Source: Nitrospirota bacterium
GTDB lineage: Bacteria > Nitrospirota > Thermodesulfovibrionia > Thermodesulfovibrionales > Dissulfurispiraceae
Direction: 5' to 3'
Assembly: GCA_021791055.1 (NCBI GenBank)
Contig: JAJYXI010000016.1
Coordinates: 15,141-76,837, forward strand
DNA length: 61,697 nucleotides
The position numbers and the translations under genes are program-made. Shown here piece after piece: positions 44,693-53,861 of the stretch (its first letter is position 1; every line of letters starts with the position of its first letter). The notes below the pieces were generated by a model. The model did no database searches. It was not told the DNA's origin and saw only the letters and a list, made by a program, of their open reading frames with translations.

Positions 44693-44819
44693 ATGAAAAC
44701 CCCTCCACTGTTTAGAGACCTCGATAATTTTATAGCTTTATTATTACTTAATTGATTAAAAAGTCAAGGGAAATTTACCCGTAAAAAGCTATAATTTCAG
44801 GCGTGTGATATTATAAAGC

Positions 44820-45857
44820 ATGATAGAGATAGACGGGAGTTTTGGAGAAGGCGGAGGACAAATATTAAGGACAGCGCTCAGTCTTTCATGCCTTTTTAAT
44901 AAGCCATTCAGAATATTCAACATCAGAAAGGGCAGGAAAAATCCAGGACTCATGCCGCAGCACCTTACCTGCGTGAAGGCTGCACAACTGCTTTCCAATG
45001 CGGATGTGACAGGAGATTCCAAAGGCTCCACAGAGCTTAAATTCTATCCAAAGGAAATAAAAGGCGGAGATTTTTTCTTTGACATAGGCACTGCAGGCTC
45101 GACCTCATTGGTTTTACAGACGATCATCCCGTCCTTGATATTCCTGAAGGAAAAGACAACAGTAACCTTAAAAGGGGGGACCCATGTCCCTTTTAGTCCA
45201 TCATTCCACTACATCTCAGAGGTTTTTGCTCCTGTATTAGAAAGATTGGGGATAAAGATAGGGCTAACCATCGAGTCTTATGGTTTTTATCCAAAGGGAG
45301 GAGGCAGAATAAGGGCGGAAATATTCCCTGCAATGGGAGTAAATCCTCTGAGAATTATTGAAAGAGGGAAGCTTGTTAGATTAAGCGGATATTCAGGGGT
45401 CGGAAATCTTCCCCTCTCGATAGCCGAAAGGCAGAGAAATGCCTTAATAGAAAAGATACATTCACAGGCAGCAGGCCTTGGATGTCCTGTGGATGTGGAA
45501 ATAATAGATGCACAAACTCCGGGACAGGGGACATTTATATTTATTAGATCCGAATCAGAAAATTTCACTGCCGGCTTCACATCCATTGGTGAAAAGGGCA
45601 AAAGGGCAGAGGTGGTGGGAGAAGAGGCAGCAATGGAGTTCACGCATTATTATTCAAGCAATGCAGCCCTCGATTCGCATCTTCCGGACCAAATAGTTCC
45701 ATACCTGCCTTTGTGTAAAGAAGAATCGGTCTTCACCACTTCATGTATAACAAAACATCTAATGACAAATTTGTGGGCAATAGGATTATTTCACGAATAT
45801 GAATACTCTATTGAAGGAGAAGCAGGAGAACCGGGAACAATCATAATCAAACCATAA
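44820..45857 (+). CDS. rtcA: RNA 3'-terminal phosphate cyclase
   Basis: 345 residues. [20 protein letters not shown] at the start, [26 protein letters not shown], and the nucleotidyl-accepting His in [17 protein letters not shown]. It converts RNA 3'-phosphate to 2',3'-cyclic phosphate using ATP. Full length. A TATAAT box (44790-44795) lies 25 bases before the ATG with only a weak -35 element. There is no rtcB beside it. Confidence 0.96.
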   Translation: MIEIDGSFGEGGGQILRTALSLSCLFNKPFRIFNIRKGRKNPGLMPQHLTCVKAAQLLSNADVTGDSKGSTELKFYPKEIKGGDFFFDIGTAGSTSLVLQTIIPSLIFLKEKTTVTLKGGTHVPFSPSFHYISEVFAPVLERLGIKIGLTIESYGFYPKGGGRIRAEIFPAMGVNPLRIIERGKLVRLSGYSGVGNLPLSIAERQRNALIEKIHSQAAGLGCPVDVEIIDAQTPGQGTFIFIRSESENFTAGFTSIGEKGKRAEVVGEEAAMEFTHYYSSNAALDSHLPDQIVPYLPLCKEESVFTTSCITKHLMTNLWAIGLFHEYEYSIEGEAGEPGTIIIKP

Positions 45858-45947
45858 ATACAAAATCTTAAATTCCAAACATTAATGTGCGAAATTTAAA
45901 AGTCAAAAATGCTTAGAACTTAGAATATTAGGATTTGCATTTAAAGA

Positions 45948-46023
45948 TGGTGGGCAGTGAGAGAATCGAACTCCCGACACGGGGCTTTTCAGGCCCCTGC
46001 TCTACCGACTGAGCTAACTGCCC
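45948..46023 (-). tRNA. tRNA-Phe (GAA)
   Basis: 76 nt on the minus strand with encoded CCA. Acceptor GGGCAGT pairs ACTGCCC, D-arm GCTCAGTCGGTAGAGC, anticodon loop CTGAAAA on a GGGGC/GCCCC stem, and T-arm GAGTTCGATTCTC. Confidence 0.95.
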
Positions 46024-46033
46024 ATGGATTTAA

Positions 46034-46063
46034 ACAATAAAATTTTATGGCACTAAAAGTCAA
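46034..46063 (-). promoter_or_regulatory. Promoter of tRNA-Phe
   Basis: On the minus strand TTGACT (46063-46058) and TATTGT (46039-46034), spacer 18, about ten bases upstream of the tRNA 5' end. Confidence 0.5.
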
Positions 46064-46076
46064 GACTCACGCCTAT

Positions 46077-46106
46077 TTGACTTCAGTCATTTTTTTAAAG
46101 TATTTT
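46077..46106 (+). promoter_or_regulatory. Promoter abutting pilB
   Basis: TTGACT (46077-46082) and TATTTT (46101-46106), spacer 18. The predicted start is about 46112, the A of the pilB ATG, and there is no Shine-Dalgarno site. Confidence 0.45.
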
Positions 46107-46111
46107 AAATA

Positions 46112-47857
46112 ATGACTGTTGGAACATCCTTATTAGGACAGCTTTTATTAAAGGCAAAACTAATAACAGAGGAGCAGTTGAATGAAGCGATCCGCCTTCA
46201 AAAGCTTGAGGGCAAAAGGCTCGGCTCTGTCCTTTTAAAATTAGGCTATATCAATGAAGAAAGCCTCATCACCTTTTTAAGCAGACAGTACAATGCCCCT
46301 GCCATTAACCTCTCGGAGCATAAAATCGACACAACCCTCTTGAAACTAATCCCTTACGAAACAGCAAAGAGATACCAGCTCATCCCGATTTCTAAAGACG
46401 GAGCCGGCTTAAGAATCGCCATTACAGACCCTTCCAATAACCTTGCAATAGACGATGTCAGGTTCCTTTCAGGGATGAAGGTGTCAGTTCATGTAGCTGC
46501 AGAGTCCGCAATCATGGAGGCGATAGAAAAGTATTATCCGAAGAAAGAGGCAAAGGTATCTGTCGGCAAAGGCAAGGGCAGAGAAAAAGATGTTATGGAG
46601 ATGGAAGACCTGAATAAGGTGATAGGCAGCGCCCTTGAAGATATAACTATTGTAGAGGAAAGAGAAGATAAGGATGGACCGAAAGAGATTGATGCTCCGA
46701 TAGTAAAGCTGGCAAACGGCATTTTGATGAATGCCATAAAATCACACGCAAGCGACATCCATATAGAGCCTTCTGAAGAGATACTGAGGGTAAGATACAG
46801 GGTAGACGGAGTATTACAGCCGGTACTAAAGCTGCCTGTGAAAATAAAGAACGCCTTGACATCAAGGATAAAGATAATGTCGCACCTCGATATATCAGAA
46901 AGGAGACTGCCTCAGGACGGAAGGATAAAGCTCAAATTCGGTGATGACAGGGAAATAGACTTCAGGGTATCTACATTGCCAACCCTGTTTGGAGAAAAGG
47001 TAGTTATGAGGCTTCTTGATAAGTCAAATCTCCAATTAGACCTTACAAAACTCGGATTTGATGAAAAACCTTTACAAGACTTCCTCGAAGCCATCGAAAA
47101 ACCATACGGGATGATACTCGTAACAGGCCCCACAGGAAGCGGTAAGACGACAACCCTTTATTCAGCCCTTTCACAGTTAAATAAACCAGGCGTTAATATC
47201 ATGACAGCAGAAGACCCTGTTGAGTATAATTTTTTTGGAATAAATCAGGTTCAGATAAAGGAAGAAATAGGTCTCACCTTCGCCTCTACCCTCAGGTCAT
47301 TTCTGAGGCAAGACCCCGACATTATCATGGTTGGCGAGATAAGGGATTTTGAGACGGCTGAGATTGCCGTAAAGGCTGCGCTCACAGGACATCTGGTTTT
47401 GAGCACCCTGCATACCAACGACGCCCCGAGCACCATTACGAGATTGATTAATATGGGAATAGAGCCCCTCCTCGTATCAGCATCTGTTATATTAGTGGTA
47501 GCGCAGAGGCTGGCAAGAAAGATCTGCCAGAACTGTAAGGCAGAGCATGAGGTCTCAGAGACAGCCCTCTTAAAAATAGGCTTTCCTCCTGATAAAATTA
47601 AAGATGTAAAATGTTATATGGGCATGGGATGCCCTGAATGCAACAACACAGGCTACAAAGGAAGAATAGCGCTCTACGAGATTATGTCTGTAAAAGATGC
47701 GCTCAGAGAGTTAATACTTCAGGGTGCATCATCCGCTGACATAAAGAAGGAAGCGGTAAGGCTTGGAATGTCCACACTGCGCCAGAGTGGTATAAATAAA
47801 GTGATGGACGGAGTAACAACAATCGAAGAGTTACTCAGGGTGACATTTGAAGACTGA
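46112..47857 (+). CDS. pilB: Type IV pilus assembly ATPase PilB
   Basis: 581 residues. N-terminal MshEN/GspE-N domain (about 1-150: LLGQLLLKAKLITEEQLNEA), then a secretion ATPase with Walker A GPTGSGKTTTLYS, Asp box EDPVEYNFFGINQVQI, Walker B IIMVGEIRDFETAEIA, and a four-Cys zinc motif (CQNC..., CPECNNTGYKGR). It powers pilus extension. Length is standard. pilT follows after two bases; pilC and pilin genes are not in the window. Confidence 0.96.
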   Translation: MTVGTSLLGQLLLKAKLITEEQLNEAIRLQKLEGKRLGSVLLKLGYINEESLITFLSRQYNAPAINLSEHKIDTTLLKLIPYETAKRYQLIPISKDGAGLRIAITDPSNNLAIDDVRFLSGMKVSVHVAAESAIMEAIEKYYPKKEAKVSVGKGKGREKDVMEMEDLNKVIGSALEDITIVEEREDKDGPKEIDAPIVKLANGILMNAIKSHASDIHIEPSEEILRVRYRVDGVLQPVLKLPVKIKNALTSRIKIMSHLDISERRLPQDGRIKLKFGDDREIDFRVSTLPTLFGEKVVMRLLDKSNLQLDLTKLGFDEKPLQDFLEAIEKPYGMILVTGPTGSGKTTTLYSALSQLNKPGVNIMTAEDPVEYNFFGINQVQIKEEIGLTFASTLRSFLRQDPDIIMVGEIRDFETAEIAVKAALTGHLVLSTLHTNDAPSTITRLINMGIEPLLVSASVILVVAQRLARKICQNCKAEHEVSETALLKIGFPPDKIKDVKCYMGMGCPECNNTGYKGRIALYEIMSVKDALRELILQGASSADIKKEAVRLGMSTLRQSGINKVMDGVTTIEELLRVTFED

Positions 47858-47859
47858 TT

Positions 47860-48939
47860 ATGGCTACATTATTTGATTTATTAAAACTCATGATAGAGCA
47901 GGGCGCATCCGACCTGCATATAACAACAGGCAGTCCGCCGAGACTGCGCATAGCAGGAAGGCTTGTTCCGGTTGAAGGCAATCCCTCGCTGACACCCGAA
48001 GACACAAAGGAACTCTGCTACAGCATCCTCACAGATTCGCAGAAACACAAATTCGAAGAGCACAACGAACTCGACCTCTCATTCGGCGTAAAAGGGCTTA
48101 GCAGATTCAGGGCAAATATCTTTCTCCAAAGGGGAGCAGTGGCAGGGGCATTCAGGGCTATACCTTTTAACATCAAAACATTTCAGGAATTAGGACTGCC
48201 CGATATAATCGAAGACCTTACTAAAAAGCCCAACGGCCTTATACTCGTTACAGGCCCTACAGGCAGCGGAAAATCGACAACCCTATCGACAATGATAGAC
48301 AGGATAAATTCCGAAAGGGAGTCGCACATCGTAACAGTGGAAGATCCAATAGAGTTTCTGCACAGCCACAAAAAATGCCTTATAAACCAGAGAGAGGTGA
48401 ATTCCGATACATATTCTTTCAAGAATGCCCTCAAATACCTCCTGAGACAGGACCCGGATGTTGTATTAATAGGCGAGATGCGAGACCTCGAGACAATAGA
48501 ATCAGCCATAACAATAGCAGAGACAGGGCACCTGACCTTTGCAACACTTCATACAAATTCAGCAATCCAAACAATCAACAGGGTAATAGATGTCTTTCCG
48601 CCGCATCAGCAGGAACAGATAAGGACACAGTTATCCTTTGTGCTCGAGGGAATAATTTCACAACAATTACTCACAAGGCAGGATGGTCAGGGAAGGGTTC
48701 TTGCCCTCGAAATTCTTGTTCCAACGCCTGCCATAAGAAATCTCATAAGGGAAGACAAGCTCCACCAGATATACTCGATGATGCAGACAGGACAGGCGCG
48801 CTCGGGAATGCAGACCATGAATCAATCGCTCCATGAGCTTTATACAAAGGGTTTAATATCCTATGATGACGCAATCAATCACTCGCCGGTGCCTGAAGAG
48901 ATGAATCAGATGCTGAACAGGGGAGCAAGATTCAGATAA
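47860..48939 (+). CDS. pilT: Type IV pilus retraction ATPase PilT
   Basis: 359 residues. LIEQGASDLHITTGSPPRLR at the N-terminus, Walker A VTGPTGSGKSTTLST, Walker B VVLIGEMRDLETIESA, HTNSAIQTINRVIDVFPPHQ, and the PilT-specific AIRNLIREDKLHQIYSMMQT motif needed for retraction. It drives pilus disassembly. Its 3' end overlaps convergent fdhD by eight bases. Confidence 0.96.
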   Translation: MATLFDLLKLMIEQGASDLHITTGSPPRLRIAGRLVPVEGNPSLTPEDTKELCYSILTDSQKHKFEEHNELDLSFGVKGLSRFRANIFLQRGAVAGAFRAIPFNIKTFQELGLPDIIEDLTKKPNGLILVTGPTGSGKSTTLSTMIDRINSERESHIVTVEDPIEFLHSHKKCLINQREVNSDTYSFKNALKYLLRQDPDVVLIGEMRDLETIESAITIAETGHLTFATLHTNSAIQTINRVIDVFPPHQQEQIRTQLSFVLEGIISQQLLTRQDGQGRVLALEILVPTPAIRNLIREDKLHQIYSMMQTGQARSGMQTMNQSLHELYTKGLISYDDAINHSPVPEEMNQMLNRGARFR

Positions 48940-49690
48940 TCCTCTGCGGATTTGTATAGACATTCAGTCTGTCTGCTCTTATAAAACCAACTACTGTTAC
49001 ACCGCTTTTTTCTGCAATGTCCACTGCGAGGCTTGTTGGAGATGTCCTGCTCGCAACCATGGGGATTCCCCACTTTGCACACTTTGAGACAATCTCTGAA
49101 GATAGCCTTCCGCTTGCGAGCATTATCTTTCCTTCGAATGGAATATTCTCAAGGATTGCATAGCCGACAACCTTATCAACTGCATTGTGCCTTCCGATAT
49201 CCTCTGCAAGGCAAAAGATTTCATTGCCGTTGCTGAGTCCTGCGCTATGAACACATCCTGTTATTTTATAAAGCTCGGACGCATTCTGGAATCTCCTGAA
49301 CAACTCTTTCAATGCAGACATCTTTATCTGAAACCGGTCATCTATTTTTTGTAAGGACAATCTCTTTGGAAATGTTATGCCGCCGATGCATCCTGATGTG
49401 ATGACAGCGCCATCGGTTGAGACCTCGCCTTCTGCAGGTATGTCCACCAGCACATCTTCCCCGTATTCTATGGACATCCTCTCTGCACACCATTTACCTT
49501 TGATAATATCCTCGGTCATGAACATGCCGACAACAAGCTCCCTTACCATAAGCGGCGTGCAGTAGAGGCTTAAAACCTCTTTGCCGTTCACGGAAACCTT
49601 CAGCCTCTTTTCAATAGCTATGAGGTCTTCCCTCTTTTCGAGAGAGTCGCTGGCGCTCTTATATATTTTTCTCTTTATGAAACCGTTCAT
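48932..49690 (-). CDS. fdhD: Formate dehydrogenase accessory sulfurtransferase FdhD
   Basis: 252 residues from ATG 49690 (AAGGATGT upstream). The family core is clear: SLYCTPLMVRELVVGMFMTE, ITSGCIGG loop, VHSAGLSNGNEIFCLAEDIG-RHNAVDKVVG, LASGRLSSEIVSKCAKWGIP and ASRTSPTSLAVDIAEKSGV. FdhD transfers sulfur from IscS-type desulfurases to the molybdenum cofactor of formate dehydrogenases. The usual CxxC loop has only one Cys here (SGCIGG). It overlaps the PAS-GAF-GAF gene by 32 bases. No catalytically competent formate dehydrogenase is encoded in this window. Confidence 0.93.
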   Translation of the reverse strand: MNGFIKRKIYKSASDSLEKREDLIAIEKRLKVSVNGKEVLSLYCTPLMVRELVVGMFMTEDIIKGKWCAERMSIEYGEDVLVDIPAEGEVSTDGAVITSGCIGGITFPKRLSLQKIDDRFQIKMSALKELFRRFQNASELYKITGCVHSAGLSNGNEIFCLAEDIGRHNAVDKVVGYAILENIPFEGKIMLASGRLSSEIVSKCAKWGIPMVASRTSPTSLAVDIAEKSGVTVVGFIRADRLNVYTNPQRII

Positions 49691-51242
49691 ACATCCTTGC
49701 ATTCTCGATTGCTGTGCCGCACACCTCTGCAAGGGATGCTGAGAATGCAATATCCTCCTCTGTGAAGAGGCGCGGCCTGTCAGTAAGGAGCCTCAAAACA
49801 CCTATTACCCTGTCCTTTGCAATTATAGGAAGGGTGAGTATGCTCTTTATCCCTTCCTCCATCGCCTCTTTCTGATAGTGCACTCTCTTGTCGGTGCTTA
49901 CATCGTATATGGCAACAGGCCTTGTCTGGAGAGCCTCCCTTACATTCTCTTCTGTATCAACCGGGCCTCTTCCAAGGTATTTTTCGCTCAGTCCGTATGC
50001 TGCAGCCAGTTCCAGCTTCTGTCCTGTGGTATCCAGCAATCTTATAGTAGCCGCCTTGAGATTCATTACCTCGGGCAATTTCTTGACTATCAGATTAAGC
50101 ACCTCGTTCAGTCTGAGGGTAGAGCTGACCGCCTTTGTCACCTCTTCAAAAACTCTTAGGTATTCTTTCGCACGGGATACGGTAGTCTCAAATGTCCTTG
50201 CATTTACTATAGCAATTGCTGCCTGCTCCGCTATCGCAGCCATAAATTTCAGGTCCTCATCTTTATACTTCACAGGCTCGGCAGTATACATCCTGAGAAC
50301 TCCTATGACCTCTTTCTTAAGCTTGACAGGGATGGACAATATACTCCTTATTCCTTCTTCCTCTGCTTCTTTGCGGTATTTTGCATCGGAATCCGAAGTG
50401 ATATCATAGATGGAAACCGCCTTGCCGTCCAGCGCATCCGCAACGCTTTTGTCGTATTCGACAGGTCCTTTATTGATATATTTTTCGCTCAATGCGTAAT
50501 AAGCGGCAACTTCCAATTTCTGCGTTTCCTTATTTACAAGCCTGAGCATACTTGCCTTCACATTCATCACCTTAACGGCATTTGTCACTATGAGATTCAA
50601 CACCTCGTTAAGGGAAAGGCTTGCGCTTATTGCCTTGCAGATATTCTGATAGCTTTCGAGATAAACCTTCTTTTCGAATATCTTGTCCGCGCAGTCAGGA
50701 CACATGCCGTGTGTGAATACGCCAAACCCTTCATCGGTAAGGTGTTTTTCTATCTGCTCCCAGGAGTCTTCGCTTATCTTTATCTTCTTGCACCATGCGC
50801 ATATGGGCACCAGCCTGTCCCTCCTCTGGCTCTTTATATGCGCCTCTACAGCAGAGAACACCCTCGAGTTATCCCTTAAAACAGAGACAGCGCCGATTAC
50901 CCTTCCTCCTCTGAAGACAGGAGAGGACTGCTCTTCTATATATATCTTCTCTTTGTTCTTATCCACAAGAAACAGGCTCTTGACCGCAGTTCTCGACGAC
51001 TGCAAGCACAGAATTGCTGGATACTCATAGGCGGGCAGTTTTGCTCCTGACTCGTCTTCGAATGAAAATATCTCATCGCAGCTCTTTCCCCTGACATCTT
51101 CTAAGGAGTAGCCTGTGAGGATTTCAGCGCCCTTGTTCCAGTACTCTATCTTCCTGTCACTGTTGATGTAATAGACGCCATCGGAGATATTATTGAGAAT
51201 ATCAAGATAAATATTTCGAAACATCTTATTATTATATATCAA
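49659..51242 (-). CDS. PAS-GAF-GAF sensor protein
   Basis: About 527 residues. PAS (about 8-130: ISDGVYYINSDRKIEYWNKG) is followed by a four-Cys segment (PICAWCKKIKISEDSWEQI, then HGMCPDCADKIF), then two GAF domains that are clear duplicates of each other (each SxxLxLNEVLNLIV, a VMN(L/V)KA strand and SEKYxxxGPV). There is no output domain. Start is TTG 51242 or ATG 51224; neither has a clear ribosome site. It lies between the NuoG-like gene and fdhD, so it may sense a ligand for the redox operon. Confidence 0.85.
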   Translation of the reverse strand: MIYNNKMFRNIYLDILNNISDGVYYINSDRKIEYWNKGAEILTGYSLEDVRGKSCDEIFSFEDESGAKLPAYEYPAILCLQSSRTAVKSLFLVDKNKEKIYIEEQSSPVFRGGRVIGAVSVLRDNSRVFSAVEAHIKSQRRDRLVPICAWCKKIKISEDSWEQIEKHLTDEGFGVFTHGMCPDCADKIFEKKVYLESYQNICKAISASLSLNEVLNLIVTNAVKVMNVKASMLRLVNKETQKLEVAAYYALSEKYINKGPVEYDKSVADALDGKAVSIYDITSDSDAKYRKEAEEEGIRSILSIPVKLKKEVIGVLRMYTAEPVKYKDEDLKFMAAIAEQAAIAIVNARTFETTVSRAKEYLRVFEEVTKAVSSTLRLNEVLNLIVKKLPEVMNLKAATIRLLDTTGQKLELAAAYGLSEKYLGRGPVDTEENVREALQTRPVAIYDVSTDKRVHYQKEAMEEGIKSILTLPIIAKDRVIGVLRLLTDRPRLFTEEDIAFSASLAEVCGTAIENARMYERFHKEKNI

Positions 51243-51317
51243 GAAGTTAATTTTTTACTGCTGATTAATAGGTATATAAGAAACAGTAAAAAGAAAAGCA
51301 TGTAGTTCTCTCATAGA

Positions 51318-51369
51318 GCAGGTATGCGTGCGGTAAATTGGAAAGCTTTTTTACCACATGCATACCTGC
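51318..51369. repeat. 20-bp inverted repeat after the NuoG-like gene
   Basis: GCAGGTATGCGTGCGGTAAA (51318-51337) and TTTACCACATGCATACCTGC (51350-51369) pair with two G-U-compatible mismatches, eight bases beyond the stop of the NuoG-like gene. No U-run follows on the minus strand. Confidence 0.65.
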
Positions 51370-51377
51370 TTAATACA

Positions 51378-53858
51378 TTACGCCGCCTCTATCCTTACCG
51401 CTACAAGAGGCAAACCTCCGTTCAGGGAAGGATATGTCAGGGTATTAACCTTTGCATGGGCAAAGTGGGTCGGCGCAAATACCGTTCCTTCAGGAACCTC
51501 GTCAGACAACATTGCCTTCAGATATACCTCTCCCCTCTTTGATCTGACCTTCACAAATGCCTCGTCGTGTATATTGTGCTTTTTCGCATCCTTTGTATTT
51601 ATCTGGAGGTATGCATCAGACACGACAGAGTCGAGATTCTTGGAAAGGACAGACAGCGCTCCCGAGTGCTGAAGGATATTTGCGGTGACAAGGAACATCG
51701 GATATTCATCGCTTACGGTCTCCATCACCTCGTAAGAGACAGGATTAAATGATGGATGAATCTCCTTTGTCTCTTCCGCAACAACAATATCAGCAATCGA
51801 TGCCCTTATATCCGTGAGATCTTTCAATCCGAGGTCTTTGTTCATAACCCTCGCAAGATTCCTGAATATCTTCCAGTCAGGAATGGACTGGCCTGTCTCG
51901 AATAGGAGTTTCGCCATCTTCTGAATATTGCCGGTGGCTGCCATAAATGTCCCTTCCTTCTCAGACCAACTGCATGCAGGGAGAACAACATCGGCAAGCT
52001 TCGCTGTTTCGGTAAGGAATATATCCTGCACTATGAGCAGCTCCAGACCCTTCAGTGTCCTTTCCACCTTTGATACATCCTGAAATGTTACAAGCGGATT
52101 TTCGCCCATTATATAAAGGGCCTTTATATTGCCTGATTCATAGAACATCTGATAGACATCCTTCCCGTCTGAGAGCGGTCTGACGCCCACCATCCACATG
52201 CCGAGGGTGTTTGAAAACTCGGCAGGTATCTGGATCGTGTCAGGGCCGTCACCCATAAGCAGGGCAAGGTTCGCAGCAGCAAGGAGCGTATTCATGCTCT
52301 TTGTATTCTCAGACGCATTCGATGTCAGGGCTATAAGGCGTTTATTAGAAGAGGCATACGACTTCGCAAGACTTATAACCTCATCCTCGGGTATGCCTGC
52401 AATCTTGGATACTGCTGATGTAGTAAACTCTTTCAGCATGCCGGCAAGGGCATCAAAATTAGGTATGGCAGAAGCCTTGCCTTTGTCGTACAGTCCTTCG
52501 TCTATAATGACCTTCATTATGCCGTTTAAAAGCGCAGTGCCCGAGCCGGGTTTTATCCTCAGCCACTTTGTGCTGTTTCTCGCAAGCTTTGTCTCCTTTG
52601 TGTCCGCAACTACAAGATTTGCGCCGTCATTTCTTGCCTTGATGAAATTCAGTCCCCATACAGGGAGGGTTGATGTGATGTCTGATTCCACCACAAGCAT
52701 AAAATCAGCATCAAGAGGCGACTTCCACTTTATAGGCATTGCGTCTGCGCCGAATGCCTTTTGCAGTGCCTTTTGCGCCTTTGCATAGCCGAATCTTGCT
52801 GCAGAATCTATATTGTCTGTTCCAATAACATCCCTCATAAACTTCTGGAGCATATAGTTGTCTTCCATCGTGCACCTCTGCGAACCTATGGCGCCGATAG
52901 CCGATGTCCCGTGCTGCTCCTTTACGGATTCGAGCCTCTTGGCAACATACTCAAGCGCCTCTTCCCACGACACGGGCACCAGCATTCCATTTTTATCATT
53001 GGCCTTCTTAATCATAGGAGTCGTAAGCCTGTTTTCCGAATATATATAATCAAAGCCAAATCTGCCCTTGCTGCAGAGGTTTCCTTCATTTATCCCTATG
53101 TCCTCTTTTCCCCTTGCCCTGACTATCCTTCCTTCCCTGATGCTTACATTAGTCGTGCACCCGCAGCCGCAATAAGGACAGATGGTCTCGTACTCGTCCA
53201 TATACCAGACCCTTGAGCGGAATCTGTATGGCTTTGCGCCGAGGGCGCCGACAGGACAGGCATCTATACACTGCCCGCAGAATTCGCAGTTAAGCGTCTC
53301 TTCAAATGCAGGGCTCACCTTAGTTTTAAAGCCCCTTCCTATGAGATTTATTGCGCCAACACCTTGATGCTCGCCGCAAACCCTCACGCATTTGCCGCAC
53401 AAAATGCACCTGTTCGGATTTCTTTCGACGATGGGCGCATCAATCCTCTCCGGGTCGTGCTTTCTTTCAGCAAAAAACCTGCTCTGGGACGGCCCGTATT
53501 TAAAGGCAAGGTCCTGAAGGTCACACTCGCCTGCCTTGTCGCATACAGGACAGTCAAGGGGATGATGGACAAGGAGGAGCTCAAGGACAAGCCTTCTTGC
53601 CTTTGTCAGTTTCGGCGTCTCTGTCTGGACAGCCATTCCTTCTGCCACAGGCGTTGAACATGCGGCAAAGAGTCTCGGCTGGCCTTCAACCTCCACAATG
53701 CAAAGCCTGCACCCGCCGTAAGGCTTGAGTCTCTTGTCATAACACATATTAGGTATGTAAATGCCGTTCTTCTGTGCTGCCTGAAGAATAGTGGTTCCGG
53801 GTTCAACTTTTATATTTTTTCCGTTTATGGTAAGTTCTATTATTATCTCTTTTGGCAT
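51378..53858 (-). CDS. NuoG/formate-dehydrogenase-like subunit lacking catalytic residues
   Basis: 826 residues. N-terminal [2Fe-2S] domain (NMCYDKRLKPYGGCRLCIVE), NuoG-type His-Cys3 segment (HHPLDCPVCDKAGECDLQD), two [4Fe-4S] clusters (CILCGKCVRVC, CEFCGQCIDACP), a Mo-bis-MGD [4Fe-4S] (CPYCGCGCTTNV...GNLCSKGRFG), then the molybdopterin oxidoreductase fold. The position of catalytic Sec/Cys-His in formate dehydrogenase (RxUHxPS) reads AARFGYAKAQ, so Cys/Sec, His and Arg are all absent. It should act as an electron-transfer scaffold (NuoG-like) rather than a formate dehydrogenase. Co-transcribed with the NuoF-like gene, three bases apart; ribosome site AAGGAGG. Confidence 0.85.
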   Translation of the reverse strand: MPKEIIIELTINGKNIKVEPGTTILQAAQKNGIYIPNMCYDKRLKPYGGCRLCIVEVEGQPRLFAACSTPVAEGMAVQTETPKLTKARRLVLELLLVHHPLDCPVCDKAGECDLQDLAFKYGPSQSRFFAERKHDPERIDAPIVERNPNRCILCGKCVRVCGEHQGVGAINLIGRGFKTKVSPAFEETLNCEFCGQCIDACPVGALGAKPYRFRSRVWYMDEYETICPYCGCGCTTNVSIREGRIVRARGKEDIGINEGNLCSKGRFGFDYIYSENRLTTPMIKKANDKNGMLVPVSWEEALEYVAKRLESVKEQHGTSAIGAIGSQRCTMEDNYMLQKFMRDVIGTDNIDSAARFGYAKAQKALQKAFGADAMPIKWKSPLDADFMLVVESDITSTLPVWGLNFIKARNDGANLVVADTKETKLARNSTKWLRIKPGSGTALLNGIMKVIIDEGLYDKGKASAIPNFDALAGMLKEFTTSAVSKIAGIPEDEVISLAKSYASSNKRLIALTSNASENTKSMNTLLAAANLALLMGDGPDTIQIPAEFSNTLGMWMVGVRPLSDGKDVYQMFYESGNIKALYIMGENPLVTFQDVSKVERTLKGLELLIVQDIFLTETAKLADVVLPACSWSEKEGTFMAATGNIQKMAKLLFETGQSIPDWKIFRNLARVMNKDLGLKDLTDIRASIADIVVAEETKEIHPSFNPVSYEVMETVSDEYPMFLVTANILQHSGALSVLSKNLDSVVSDAYLQINTKDAKKHNIHDEAFVKVRSKRGEVYLKAMLSDEVPEGTVFAPTHFAHAKVNTLTYPSLNGGLPLVAVRIEAA

Positions 53859-53861
53859 CTC

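Noticed and set aside
44790-44795. Sigma-54 control of rtcA, as in E. coli
   Set aside because: No TGGCAC-N5-TTGC motif precedes rtcA; only a TATAAT-like box is visible.
46048-46066. Sigma-54 promoter for pilB (TGGCACTAAAA...)
   Set aside because: The -24 half is present but the -12 half (TTGC) is missing at the required spacing.
51378-53858. Calling this gene a catalytic formate dehydrogenase because fdhD is nearby
   Set aside because: The Sec/Cys, His and Arg of the active site are all replaced (AARFGYAKAQ), and no in-frame TGA for selenocysteine occurs at that place.
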